DNA of 36,967 nucleotides from Plantactinospora alkalitolerans (GTDB lineage Bacteria > Actinomycetota > Actinomycetes > Mycobacteriales > Micromonosporaceae). The stretch covers positions 1 to 36,967 of the forward strand of contig NZ_JADPUN010000129.1 of assembly GCF_015690345.1 (NCBI RefSeq), written 5' to 3'. Positions within the stretch are counted from its first letter, which is position 1. Every line of letters begins with the position of its first letter. Of the stretch, positions 8,010-15,201 are shown piece by piece. The notes beneath the pieces are model-generated. The model did no database searches. It was given only the letters and a program-made list of their open reading frames with translations, and was not told the origin of the DNA. The position numbers and the translations under genes are program-made.

Positions 8010-8399
8010 TTAGGCATCTCGCTGTGTAAGCGGCTGGGCTTCGTTGCGTAGCACGGCAAGGCTGGCCGCTAACGAGGTGGTGAGGCGATCCAGGACGACT
8101 TTCCCTTTGCTGGCTGTGGCGAGGGACGGCTGGCCGATGACGCCGCTGTCGGTGTAGCCGCGCATACCGAGGATCAGCAGGTCCGGGCGTTCCGTGAGGT
8201 GGTCAGCGTTGTGATAGCCGTCCCGAACGAGTTCGGGACACAGGCGCAGCAGCAGGGAGGTTTCGATCTCCCCGGCGTGCATGTCGTCGTGGCTGCTGCT
8301 GGCCAGCCCGGCCTGCTGGCGGGCGGTCTCCCAGTCCTGCCGGCGCGGGTACAGGGCCATGCGCCGCCCATCGACGTTCGCTTCCTGCACGACGTTGGA
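8010..8399 (-). pseudogene. creatininase-family amidohydrolase, 3' half (split by transposon)
   Basis: This is the C-terminal half of the resident creatininase-family gene, whose N-terminal half lies at 19086-19440. It starts at the insertion point with NVVQEANVDGRRMALYP and continues through SHDDMHAGEIETSLLL, which holds the conserved metal/active-site Glu region. It ends at a TAA at 8010-8012. The frame stays open into the element to a GTG at 8441, so a 143-aa truncated product could be made but would lack the N-terminal metal ligands. Creatininase-family members include creatininase, MftE and the archaeal FAPy deformylase ArfB. The last acts just after GTP ring opening and fits the nearby ribA. 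The 36-bp gap to the kinase shows the original operon order. Confidence 0.88.
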
Positions 8400-8412
8400 T
8401 TTACCGACCGCG
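8400..8412 (+). repeat. left terminal inverted repeat of the Tn554-like element
   Basis: TTTACCGACCGCG on the plus strand, matching the right end over 13 bp without mismatch. The adjacent host-side core is GTTGGA (8394-8399). In a circular form the two ends would flank a 6-bp spacer as perfect inverted arms, the usual layout of a tyrosine recombinase core site. Confidence 0.85.
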
Positions 8413-8557
8413 AGCGCCGACGCGACGGCCATGACCTGCACCTTTGTTCAAACTACATGTCAGCGAGGCAGCAATGGCGAAGGGCTTGCCGGGTTCACCC
8501 GTTTGGCGTGCGGAGTAGGTCGATCACTTGTAGAGGCGCGGGTGCCAGACTGGAGCG

Positions 8558-8829
8558 GTGATCGTCGAACTTCGCTCGGTGCCGGACTGCCCGAACCTCC
8601 CCCAGTCCGAGATGTGCTGTACGCCGCATTGGCCGACTTGGGTCTGCCACCTGAGGTGACGAAACTGGTCGGTGACTATCCGTCGCCGTCGGTGCTGATT
8701 AACGGTGTTGACGTGATGGGCCGCTCCGCCGACGGCGTCGCGGCATGCCGGCTGGATCTGCCGACCAGCGTACATATCCGCGCGACCCTGCGGCATGCTT
8801 TGGCGTCCGAAACCGGGTCGACCCGTTGA
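8558..8829 (+). pseudogene. thioredoxin-fold small protein, frameshifted
   Basis: GTG at 8558 opens IVELRSVPDCPNLP, then the frame shifts at the CCCCC run near 8602-8608. In the next frame the protein continues as VRDVLYAALADLGLPPEV, then LVGDYPSPSVLINGVDVMG, AACRLDLPT and a TGA at 8827-8829. The composite is about 90 aa. It has the appearance of small thioredoxin/glutaredoxin-like proteins with an N-terminal CPN motif that accompany actinobacterial mercury or alkylmercury genes. Either the gene is broken or a base is missing in the assembly. It is the first cargo gene inside the left end. Confidence 0.6.
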
Positions 8830-8869
8830 TCAAGCCCGCCGGGGTGGGCCGGGATCGGCTATCTGGGGG

Positions 8870-9415
8870 CTATGCGGGCAGCGACCCCGGCGAGGATCGG
8901 TTGGTCGATCGATTCCTGCACGCATGGGCGAATAGCCAGGTGATGAGCCTGTCAGGGTCGAGGTCGAGGAGATCTGCTAGCCGGGTGGCCAACCCAGCCG
9001 GGTCGGCAACCAGCCGTTCCTCGCAGTTGAGCAGGTGTTGCAGCGCATCGTAGGTCGGGTCGCCCACGTACGGTTTTGGGGTCGATGGCAAGCCAAGGCT
9101 CCCGCTGCGCGGCCAGCACGTTGCCGGCGTGTAGGTCGGTGCACAGCAGTATCTGCCGCTCGGCGGTGGCGGGCAGACTGTGAAACAGCTCGATCCCGGC
9201 GCGTGTCAGTCCCGGGTCCATCAGGCTGGCCGACGTGGTGAGCTTCTCGCCGAACTCTGCGGCCCAGGCGTCGCACATCATCTGCAGCGGCCGGAACGGA
9301 TAGGCATCGGTGGTCGCGGTCCACAACCGCTGCAGCAGGGCTGCCATGACCTCGTCCTGCTCGGGTTCCGGCAGCGACTGCGAGAGGCTGGTCCCGGGGC
9401 GGCTTGCGCGGTGCC
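8870..9415 (-). pseudogene. APH(6)/hydroxyurea-type phosphotransferase, C-terminal remnant
   Basis: Reading leftwards from about 9415: PGTSLSQSLPEPEQDEVMAA, then the Brenner-type motif LLCTDLHAGNVLAAQREPWL with IDPK, after which the frame is lost. An extra A in the CCCAAAACCG run near 9078 explains it. The next frame continues PYVGDPTYDALQHLLNCEER to a stop at 8870. This matches the C-terminal lobe of the aminoglycoside (streptomycin 6-)phosphotransferase/hydroxyurea kinase family, including the catalytic TDLHAGN and metal-binding D of IDPK. The N-terminal lobe is missing because the alpha/beta hydrolase gene ends just upstream. It is non-functional cargo, a relic of a resistance gene. Confidence 0.75.
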
Positions 9416-9448
9416 TAATCGGTCTGCCTGCAGCACCTCGCGGGTCCC

Positions 9449-10282
9449 TCAGTGTTCGCTGCTGAAGAACCGTAGCAACAGCGGGCCGACGGTCTGTGGG
9501 TCGACGACGTGATCCGGCCCCTCGAGGGTCTCCCGTTGAGCGTGGGGTAGTAGGTCTGCGAGCTCGTCGGCTGCGCGGTCGAAGAAGTCCGAGGGCAGGC
9601 CTGCCATGTAGGGGGCCGTGATCGGTCCTCCGGTGGTGACCAGGACCGGTTGGGTGACCGTTGCCAGTCGATCGGCCGGCAATTGGTAGCGGTTGAGGAA
9701 GACGCTGTCGTGGACCAGCGTGGGCGCGAGGGCGACCGAATGCGCCCAATGCGCCGTCTGCTTGCCTGCCGCTTTCCTGGCCGCGATGTTGTCGTCGGAG
9801 GCGCCGGTCATGCGCATGAACAGTTCGAGAACCTCCTCGTCTCGCCCGGCGTCGAAGGCGCGTCGGGTGTCTGCGATGTACTCCTCGAATCGCGGGCGTA
9901 TGTCGTCCCCGACCGCGTAGGGCACCTCCCACACGGCGATCGTGTCGATGGCTGACCCGGCCGCGGCGGCTTCCAGCGCCAGCGCGCCGCCTGAGGACGC
10001 CCCGAACAGGTGTGCCGAGCCGCCCGCCTCCGCGATCAACGCATCCAGGTCCTCGATCTCCCTGTCCACGGCGTACGGCTCGGTGAAGCCGCTCGCGCCG
10101 CGTCCCCGACGGGCATAGTTGTAAACCGTGAAGTGCTCGGCGAGAGCAGGTACCAAGGGAGCGTTCTCGGCTCCGTCGTCCAGTCCGCCGCCTACCAGGA
10201 CGACAGCCGGGCCGCTTCCCTTCCGGTCGTAGGCGATGGCGGTGCCATCGTTTGATGTCACGCGAAAGGCCATCTCGTTCAT
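9449..10282 (-). CDS. alpha/beta hydrolase
   Basis: A 277-aa hydrolase without signal peptide. The nucleophile elbow is FGASSGG (93-99), with Ser96 in GxSxG. The oxyanion region LVGGGLDDG is near residue 29 and the likely catalytic His is in GPDHVVD close to the C-terminus. It resembles the small alpha/beta hydrolases that often follow DrrAB-type ABC genes in actinomycetes. It lies 27 bp downstream of the DoxX-like gene on the same strand and is probably the last gene of the PadR-controlled operon. Substrate unknown; drug inactivation would fit the setting but is inference. Confidence 0.85.
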   Translation of the reverse strand: MNEMAFRVTSNDGTAIAYDRKGSGPAVVLVGGGLDDGAENAPLVPALAEHFTVYNYARRGRGASGFTEPYAVDREIEDLDALIAEAGGSAHLFGASSGGALALEAAAAGSAIDTIAVWEVPYAVGDDIRPRFEEYIADTRRAFDAGRDEEVLELFMRMTGASDDNIAARKAAGKQTAHWAHSVALAPTLVHDSVFLNRYQLPADRLATVTQPVLVTTGGPITAPYMAGLPSDFFDRAADELADLLPHAQRETLEGPDHVVDPQTVGPLLLRFFSSEH

Positions 10283-10309
10283 CTCACATCTCCGTTCGAG
10301 AGGTTTGTC

Positions 10310-10732
10310 TCAGCGCCTGAGCAGCGTGCCGACGACGGCCTCGGTGCGCGACCACCGCGCCCTTGCGATCACGGCCGCCACGACGAGTAAGGCGAGCGGC
10401 AGCCAAGGGCTCTGCTCGAGCACGAACTGATCGGTGATGACAGCACCGGTCAGCAATGCCGCCAACCCGAGACTGGCCAGGCCCGCCAGAGCCGGGATCA
10501 GAAGTCCAACCCCTCCCGCGACCTCCAGCGCTCCGACCAGGTACCGGAGCCACTGGCCAGCCCCGATGTCGGCGAACATGTCCACCATGTCCGGGTCGCC
10601 GGCGAGCTTCGAGATTCCGCCGCCGGCGATTATCGCCGCCAGGACGACTTGCAGAATCCAGACGCCGATGCTGCCCGCCCGCCCGGGCGTGTGCGCAACG
10701 GTTTCCGAGTTGTTCTTGGGGATGGTGCTCAT
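10310..10732 (-). CDS. DoxX-like membrane protein
   Basis: A 140-aa integral membrane protein with four hydrophobic segments: around VWILQVVLAAIIAGGG (23-38), LVGALEVAGGVGLLIPALA, LASLGLAALLTGAVI and LPLALLVVAAVIA. This is the DoxX/DoxX-like pattern. The frame is open to 10816, but ATG at 10732 has AAGGAG 7 nt upstream and gives a normal length, so I use it. It lies between the ABC permease and the alpha/beta hydrolase. DoxX-like proteins are linked to redox or membrane stress; the exact role here is unknown. Confidence 0.82.
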   Translation of the reverse strand: MSTIPKNNSETVAHTPGRAGSIGVWILQVVLAAIIAGGGISKLAGDPDMVDMFADIGAGQWLRYLVGALEVAGGVGLLIPALAGLASLGLAALLTGAVITDQFVLEQSPWLPLALLVVAAVIARARWSRTEAVVGTLLRR

Positions 10733-10835
10733 GCGTCTCTCCTTGTCGTGTCCGGGCCTGGTACCGGTGATGGCGTTGGCCGAGTGGGCCGGGTTGTCGG
10801 AGTTGATGTCGACCAAGTGCTCGCGGTAGCGGGAT

Positions 10836-11681
10836 CTATTTCTTGTTGCGGTAGAGGACCATGGTGATGGGACCGAAGACCGCGACGAGAAGTACGGACG
10901 AGACGAGCACCCAGCCGATTTCCCCGGCGGGCACCGAGCCGTGCATCAGGCCGCGTACCACGGTCGCCAGGTGGGTGATCGGGTTGACCTCGATGACCGC
11001 CTGAAGCCATCCGGGCATCGTCTTCGGGTCCACGAAGATGTTGCTCACGAACGTCAGTGGGAACATCACCATCATGCTGACCCCCGCGACCGAGTTCGGC
11101 GTGCGCAGGATCAGGCTGAGCATCGTCCACAGCCACGACAGGCAGAACGAGAACACCAGCAGCAGCGCGACCGAGAGCACCACGCCGACGGCGCCGCCCT
11201 CCGGCCGGAACCCTAGGACCAGGCCGAGCATGATGACGATCGCCGACCCGATCGAGTAGCGCACCAGATCGCCGAGCAGGGCGCCGACCAGCGGGGACGG
11301 TCGCCACACCGGGAGCGACCTGAACCTGTCGAAAACGCCTTTCTGAATGTCGGTGTTCAGCGTAATACCAGTGTTCATGGTGATCATGACGTTCGCCTGC
11401 ACCAGGATGCCCGGCAATAGGAACTGCAGGTATTCCTGCGTCGACCCGGCGAGCGCGCCACCGAACAGGTAGGCGAACATCAACGTGAACATGATCGGGA
11501 ACATGGTCACGTCGACGAGCTGCTCCGGGACGTGTTTGATCTTCAGCAAAGCGCGCCAGCCGAATGTCAACGAGGTACTCACCGGACCGGGTCGGGGCGG
11601 GCGCTCACCGGCCAAGAGCACACCGCGCAGCGCGTCCTCGGTGACCGGCGGCGACGCCTGCTCCGCGGACGTGGCATTCAT
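10836..11681 (-). CDS. ABC-2 type transporter permease (DrrB-like)
   Basis: A 281-aa inner-membrane permease with a cytoplasmic N-terminus of about 60 residues and six hydrophobic segments. The ABC-2 signature region includes [20 protein letters not shown] and [20 protein letters not shown], with [16 protein letters not shown] near the end. These are hallmark segments of the daunorubicin-resistance DrrB subfamily. ATG at 11681 overlaps the ATPase stop as ATGA (11678-11681), so the two subunits are translationally coupled. The pair should export a hydrophobic compound, plausibly an antibiotic. Substrate not identifiable. Confidence 0.9.
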   Translation of the reverse strand: MNATSAEQASPPVTEDALRGVLLAGERPPRPGPVSTSLTFGWRALLKIKHVPEQLVDVTMFPIMFTLMFAYLFGGALAGSTQEYLQFLLPGILVQANVMITMNTGITLNTDIQKGVFDRFRSLPVWRPSPLVGALLGDLVRYSIGSAIVIMLGLVLGFRPEGGAVGVVLSVALLLVFSFCLSWLWTMLSLILRTPNSVAGVSMMVMFPLTFVSNIFVDPKTMPGWLQAVIEVNPITHLATVVRGLMHGSVPAGEIGWVLVSSVLLVAVFGPITMVLYRNKK

Positions 11682-12643
11682 GCGGCATCCTCCTTGGGTG
11701 TCTCCTCGGACGGGTGACCGGTCAGGGCGAGAAACACCTCGTCCAGGCTCGGCTGACCGAGCGCGAACTCGGTGACGTCGATGCCGCCGCGGGACAGCTC
11801 GGCCAGGGCGCGGGCGACCCGCTCGGGGTCGGAGATCCTTGCGGACAGCGCGACCGGGTCGGTGGACGGCTCGACCTGCACCTCGAGGACGCCGGCGAGG
11901 ACCCGCTCGGCCTCGGCCCGCTGCTCGGGCGCACGTAGCCGTACGTGCAGCGAGCCGGCGCCGAACGATGCCTTGAGCTGGCCGCTGGAGCCCTCGGCGA
12001 TGACCTTCCCGTGGTCGATCACCGCGATGCGGTCGGCCAGCTGGTCGGCCTCGTCGAGGTACTGCGTGGTCAACAACACGGTGGTGCCTTCGGCGACCAA
12101 ACCCCTGACGATCTCCCAGACCTGGTTCCTGCTGCGCGGGTCGAGCCCGGTGGTCGGCTCGTCGAGGAAGATCAGTTCCGAGGGGACGACCAGGCTCGCT
12201 GCGATGTCGATGCGCCGGCGCATCCCGCCGGAGTACTTCTTCACCTGCCGGTCGGCGGCATTGGCGAGCCCAAACGCGTCGAGCAGGTCGGCCGCTCGCC
12301 GCCTGCCCCGCGGGCGCGAGTAGCCGAGCAGCCTGGCGAGCAGCAACAGGTTCTCCACCCCGGTGAGATCCTCATCGACCGACGCGAACTGCCCGGTAAG
12401 GCTCACCCGGGTCCGTACCGAACGCGCATCACGCACGACGTCGTAGCCGAGCACTTGCGCCTCTCCGGCGTCGGGGCGCAGGAGCGTGGCGAGCATGCGG
12501 ATCGTGGTGGTCTTGCCCGCCCCGTTCGGGCCGAGCACGCCGTACACGCCACCGGCGCTCACGGCCAGATCCACACCGGCGACCGCGTGGGTCTTGCCGA
12601 AGCTCTTCTTCAACCCTCTCGTCTCGATCGCGAGCTTTCCCAT
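11678..12643 (-). CDS. ABC transporter ATPase (DrrA-like)
   Basis: A 321-aa cytoplasmic ATPase partner of the downstream permease. Walker A is GPNGAGKTT (38-46), the signature is YSGGMRRR (137-144), Walker B is [12 protein letters not shown] (157-168) and the switch His lies in [11 protein letters not shown]. The C-terminal extension of about 90 residues, ending EVFLALTGH, is typical of DrrA-type drug exporters. The frame continues to a TTG at 12694, but ATG at 12643 ([10 protein letters not shown]) has GAGAAGGA upstream and is the better start. Its leader contains two PadR-type palindromes. The first eight codons are part of a 344-bp duplication that recurs upstream of padR. Confidence 0.9.
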   Translation of the reverse strand: MGKLAIETRGLKKSFGKTHAVAGVDLAVSAGGVYGVLGPNGAGKTTTIRMLATLLRPDAGEAQVLGYDVVRDARSVRTRVSLTGQFASVDEDLTGVENLLLLARLLGYSRPRGRRRAADLLDAFGLANAADRQVKKYSGGMRRRIDIAASLVVPSELIFLDEPTTGLDPRSRNQVWEIVRGLVAEGTTVLLTTQYLDEADQLADRIAVIDHGKVIAEGSSGQLKASFGAGSLHVRLRAPEQRAEAERVLAGVLEVQVEPSTDPVALSARISDPERVARALAELSRGGIDVTEFALGQPSLDEVFLALTGHPSEETPKEDAA

Positions 12644-12687
12644 GGGTTCGAGTCCTTCTCTCGGTGTTGCGAACGGATTGGTTGAGC

Positions 12688-12703
12688 TAGTCAAGTTTGA
12701 CTA
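12688..12703. promoter_or_regulatory. operator-like palindrome upstream of the ABC ATPase
   Basis: TAGTCAAGTTTGACTA: perfect 7-bp arms TAGTCAA/TTGACTA around a 2-bp centre, 45 bp upstream of the ATPase start. A related site, TAGTCAAGGTTGATTA, lies at 12734-12749 with one arm mismatch. Two spaced sites between padR and its target operon are the expected layout for PadR repression; binding itself is inferred. Confidence 0.65.
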
Positions 12704-12733
12704 CTTGGCCAGAGTACGCGAGGAGGAAACATC

Positions 12734-12749
12734 TAGTCAAGGTTGATTA
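12734..12749. promoter_or_regulatory. second operator-like palindrome, overlapping the padR stop
   Basis: TAGTCAAGGTTGATTA matches the 12688 site in one arm and differs by one base in the other. It spans the last codon of padR. The 46-bp centre-to-centre spacing is between four and five helical turns. It is repeated at 13479-13494. Confidence 0.55.
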
Positions 12750-13340
12750 GAAGCGCATCTTGAGGGGATCGTGGACCGTTCGCCACGAACCCGGATCATC
12801 GGCCATGGTGTAGGCGCCCTCAGACAGTCGTTTGCTCAGGCTCTTCGCCCACTCCAGTTCGGTGCGTGCGTGTCCCGCCCACAGTTCGGCCTGATCGCGG
12901 ACGTGCTCGGGGACGTCCCGATTGGGGTGCTCCCACCCCTTGGCCTGCCCTACGAGCTCCGCTTCCAGGCGCGCGACCCGCTCGTTAATGTGCGCGATGG
13001 CATCTGTCCTGGTCAGCATGGGCAACATGGCGATGGCCGCGTCGAGCATGGTGGGGTCATGGGTGCGCCGCAGACCGTCGCGGACCAGTTCGACTATCTC
13101 GTCACGTCCCCGAGCTGTCGCGCGGTACAAAACGCGCTCCGGCCCGGAGTTGCCCGGCTCGGCGTGTTCGGTGAGGAGGCCATCAGCCGCCGCCTTCTTC
13201 AGCGCGTGATAAATCGAGCCGGGCTTGATCTTGGCCCAAATCTCCGCACCCCAGCTCTGCAGTTCGGACCGCACCTGGTAGCCATGCGCGCCGCCGGAGA
13301 GGTGCACGATACCGAGTACCAGGAGCTTCGTCGCCGACAT
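12747..13340 (-). CDS. PadR-family transcriptional regulator
   Basis: A 197-aa repressor-type protein. The N-terminal winged helix shows the PadR pattern: LLVLGIVHLSGGAHGYQVRS, then IKPGSIYHALKKAAADGLL and a wing ending VLYRATARGRDEI. The C-terminal half (residues about 90-190) is the helical dimerisation domain. ATG at 13340 has GGAGG 7 nt upstream. The frame extends to 13388, where eight duplicated codons of the ABC ATPase (MGKLAIET) are fused in frame; that longer start is less likely. It probably represses the downstream ABC/DoxX/hydrolase operon, and itself, through the TAGTCAA-type palindromes. PadR regulators of DrrAB-like exporters are usually released by the exported drug. Confidence 0.88.
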   Translation of the reverse strand: MSATKLLVLGIVHLSGGAHGYQVRSELQSWGAEIWAKIKPGSIYHALKKAAADGLLTEHAEPGNSGPERVLYRATARGRDEIVELVRDGLRRTHDPTMLDAAIAMLPMLTRTDAIAHINERVARLEAELVGQAKGWEHPNRDVPEHVRDQAELWAGHARTELEWAKSLSKRLSEGAYTMADDPGSWRTVHDPLKMRF

Positions 13341-13365
13341 GCGCCCACCTCCGCTCAATCTGCTT

Positions 13366-13709
13366 GTCTCGATCGCGAGCTTTCCCATGGGTTCGAGTCC
13401 TTCTCTCGATGTTGCGAACGGATTGGTTGAGCTAGTCCAGTTTGACTACTTGGCCAGAGTACGCGAGGAGGAAACATCTAGTCAAGGTTGATTAGAAGCG
13501 CATCTTGAGGGGATCGTGGACCGTTCGCCACGAACCCGGATCATCGGCCATGGTGTAGGCGCCCTCAGACAGTCGTTTGCTCAGGCTCTTCGCCCACTCC
13601 AGTTCGGTGCGTGCGTGTCCCGCCCACAGTTCGGCCTGATCGCGGACGTGCTCGGGGACGTCCCGATTGGGGTGCTCCCGCCACTTGGCCTGCTCTACGA
13701 GTTCCGCTT
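13366..13709. repeat. direct repeat copy 2 upstream of padR
   Basis: Second copy of 12621-12964. It supplies padR with the same leader as the ABC ATPase. Its first palindrome carries one change (TAGTCCAGTTTGACTA, 13433-13448), while its second (13479-13494) is unchanged. The upstream-most part encodes a truncated padR. Confidence 0.9.
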
Positions 13710-13746
13710 GCGCGCCCGCCAGGGTGGTGTCAACTCCCACCAACAC
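13492..13746 (-). pseudogene. padR fragment, C-terminal 70 codons
   Basis: Produced by the 344-bp duplication: residues from about HPNRDVPEHVRDQAELWAGH to the C-terminus LKMRF are identical to the intact padR, but the DNA-binding domain is absent. The open frame reaches 13746, but the first 20 or so codons are unrelated sequence. A translated product would at most interfere with PadR dimers. Confidence 0.75.
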
Positions 13747-13880
13747 TAGGGTGCCCTCCTGGTCCGGGTGGTGTCAGCACTGACCTACAAGCGGTGCTGG
13801 TGGAGACCTCCAAAGCCACTCGACAGGCATTCCTGCACCGGGCAGCCGCCGGACTCACGACCCGTGGCACGCTAGGCAGC

Positions 13881-14591
13881 GTGAACTTCCTGCTGCCAAC
13901 GGCCACCTCCGCGCAAGAGGCTGCCCGCTCCGCGCGTACCGCCGTGCTGCCGGTGGGCAGTTTCGAGCAGCACGGTGAATATCTGCCGTTGATCACGGAC
14001 ACGGTGGTGGCGTGCCTGGTAGCGGGTCGTGTCGCGGCCGACTATCGAGTGTTGCTGCTGCCGCCGATCACGATCTCCTGCTCGCATGAGCACGCCAGCT
14101 TCGCCGGGACGGTAAGCATCAGCGCCCGAACGCTGATTGCGGTCGTGGAGGACATCGACGAGTCGCTGCGGGCCGCTGGGGTCGAGAACCTGGTGATCGT
14201 CAACGGGCATGGCGGGAACTATGCGCTGCGCAACGTCGTGCAGCAGTCAACGACGGTCCGGCCGCGGATGGCGCTGTTCCCCGCGAGCGAAGACTGGACA
14301 GCGGCCCGGGCCGACGCGGGCTGTGAGACGGGGTCGCACGAGGACATGCATGGTGGGGAGCTTGAGGTCTCCCTGTTGCTGCACGGGGCTCCGGAGTTGC
14401 TGCGGGAGGGATATCAGTCGGCCGACCACGATGCGAACGACCGTCCGGATCTGCTGACGGTGGGGATGCGCGCCTATACCGCCTCAGGGATCATCGGTCG
14501 GCCGTCGTCAGGCAGTGCGCAGAAGGGCGCGGCGGTGTTGGACAGCTTGTCTCGGTCGTTCACCCGGGTGCACAAGCTGCTTGAGCTCTGA
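13881..14591 (+). CDS. creatininase-family amidohydrolase, intact copy carried by the transposon
   Basis: A 236-aa enzyme with all the expected creatininase-family motifs: SFEQHGEYLPLITDT (metal ligands Glu, His and Asp), SCSHEH, NGHGGN and SHEDMHGGELE. The family hydrolyses C-N bonds in cyclic or formyl amides; members include creatininase, MftE and the FAPy deformylase ArfB. GTG at 13881 aligns with the start of the resident copy; the ribosome binding site is weak (AGGCAG). It reads towards tnpC (stop-to-stop gap 22 bp), opposite to the rest of the cargo. It is clearly homologous to, but diverged from, the gene split by the element. It may therefore supply the lost activity. Confidence 0.88.
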   Translation: MNFLLPTATSAQEAARSARTAVLPVGSFEQHGEYLPLITDTVVACLVAGRVAADYRVLLLPPITISCSHEHASFAGTVSISARTLIAVVEDIDESLRAAGVENLVIVNGHGGNYALRNVVQQSTTVRPRMALFPASEDWTAARADAGCETGSHEDMHGGELEVSLLLHGAPELLREGYQSADHDANDRPDLLTVGMRAYTASGIIGRPSSGSAQKGAAVLDSLSRSFTRVHKLLEL

Positions 14592-14613
14592 TCGCCGATG
14601 TGCCGGCCGCTGG

Positions 14614-15201
14614 TCAAGTTCTGCCGGCCGGGTTGGCGATGCGGCTTTCGAGGTCGGCGATGCGCCGGTCCTGGAAACGTAGGGTGGACCGGGCGGCCGT
14701 GAGCCTTTCCTCCAAGGTGCGGTTCTCGATGGTCAGCTGCCGGACCCGCTGCTTGAGCGTGGTGTTCTCGGTGGTGATCCGCGCGATGGTTTCATCGTCC
14801 CACTCGGCTTGCAGGTCGCGGATCTGGCCGAGGAGTTCACCGATGCGGGTGCGTTGACGGGCGATCTCCGTGTAGCCGCTCTTGAGTGCGTCTTCGGCGT
14901 TGAGCGCGCGTTCCCGCCATACGGCCTGCCGCGCGTCGTCCTGCGCCAGGCGCGACAGCGTGTGCCGCTGGTCATCATCGGCCACGGCGGCGGCGACCGC
15001 GGCACGCGCCTGCGGGTTGTCATACACGAAGGTCCGGGAGACGTTGGCGCGGCGGGCGACCGCGGCGACAGTGACGCGGGCCTTCTCCCGCCGCAGGACG
15101 GCGAGGGCGTCCTGGACCCGCTGCACTGCGGCTTGGCTACGGTGTCGCCGGGCCGCAACGGCGGCGGCCGTGCGGGCACTGGACCTGGCCGAGGCGCTCA
15201 C
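14614..15201 (-). CDS. tnpC: Tn554-type TnpC accessory protein (DUF6262-like)
   Basis: A 195-aa basic protein. The N-terminal part has an HTH-like segment (VTVAAVARRANVSRTFVYDN), and the C-terminal two-thirds is a long coiled coil (RQRTRIGELLGQIRDLQAEW, RQLTIENRTLEERLTAARST). This is the shape of the third protein of Tn554-like trios, annotated DUF6262 in actinobacteria. In Tn554, TnpC is not essential but affects efficiency and orientation. GTG at 15201 overlaps the tnpB stop as GTGA. It is the last gene of the tnpABC operon. Confidence 0.85.
   Translation of the reverse strand: MSASARSSARTAAAVAARRHRSQAAVQRVQDALAVLRREKARVTVAAVARRANVSRTFVYDNPQARAAVAAAVADDDQRHTLSRLAQDDARQAVWRERALNAEDALKSGYTEIARQRTRIGELLGQIRDLQAEWDDETIARITTENTTLKQRVRQLTIENRTLEERLTAARSTLRFQDRRIADLESRIANPAGRT

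Larger units (their letters stand above)
12621..12964. repeat. direct repeat copy 1 (ATPase start, leader and padR 3' end)
   Basis: This 344-bp segment recurs at 13366-13709 with a constant offset of 745 bp and about six mismatches. It contains the first codons of the ABC ATPase, its leader with two operator-like palindromes, and the 3' end of padR. It arose by a tandem duplication whose second copy is truncated. Confidence 0.9.

Noticed and set aside
13341-13388. Longer PadR start with eight codons of the ABC ATPase
   Set aside because: The fused codons come from the duplication, and the ATG at 13340 has its own GGAGG at proper spacing.
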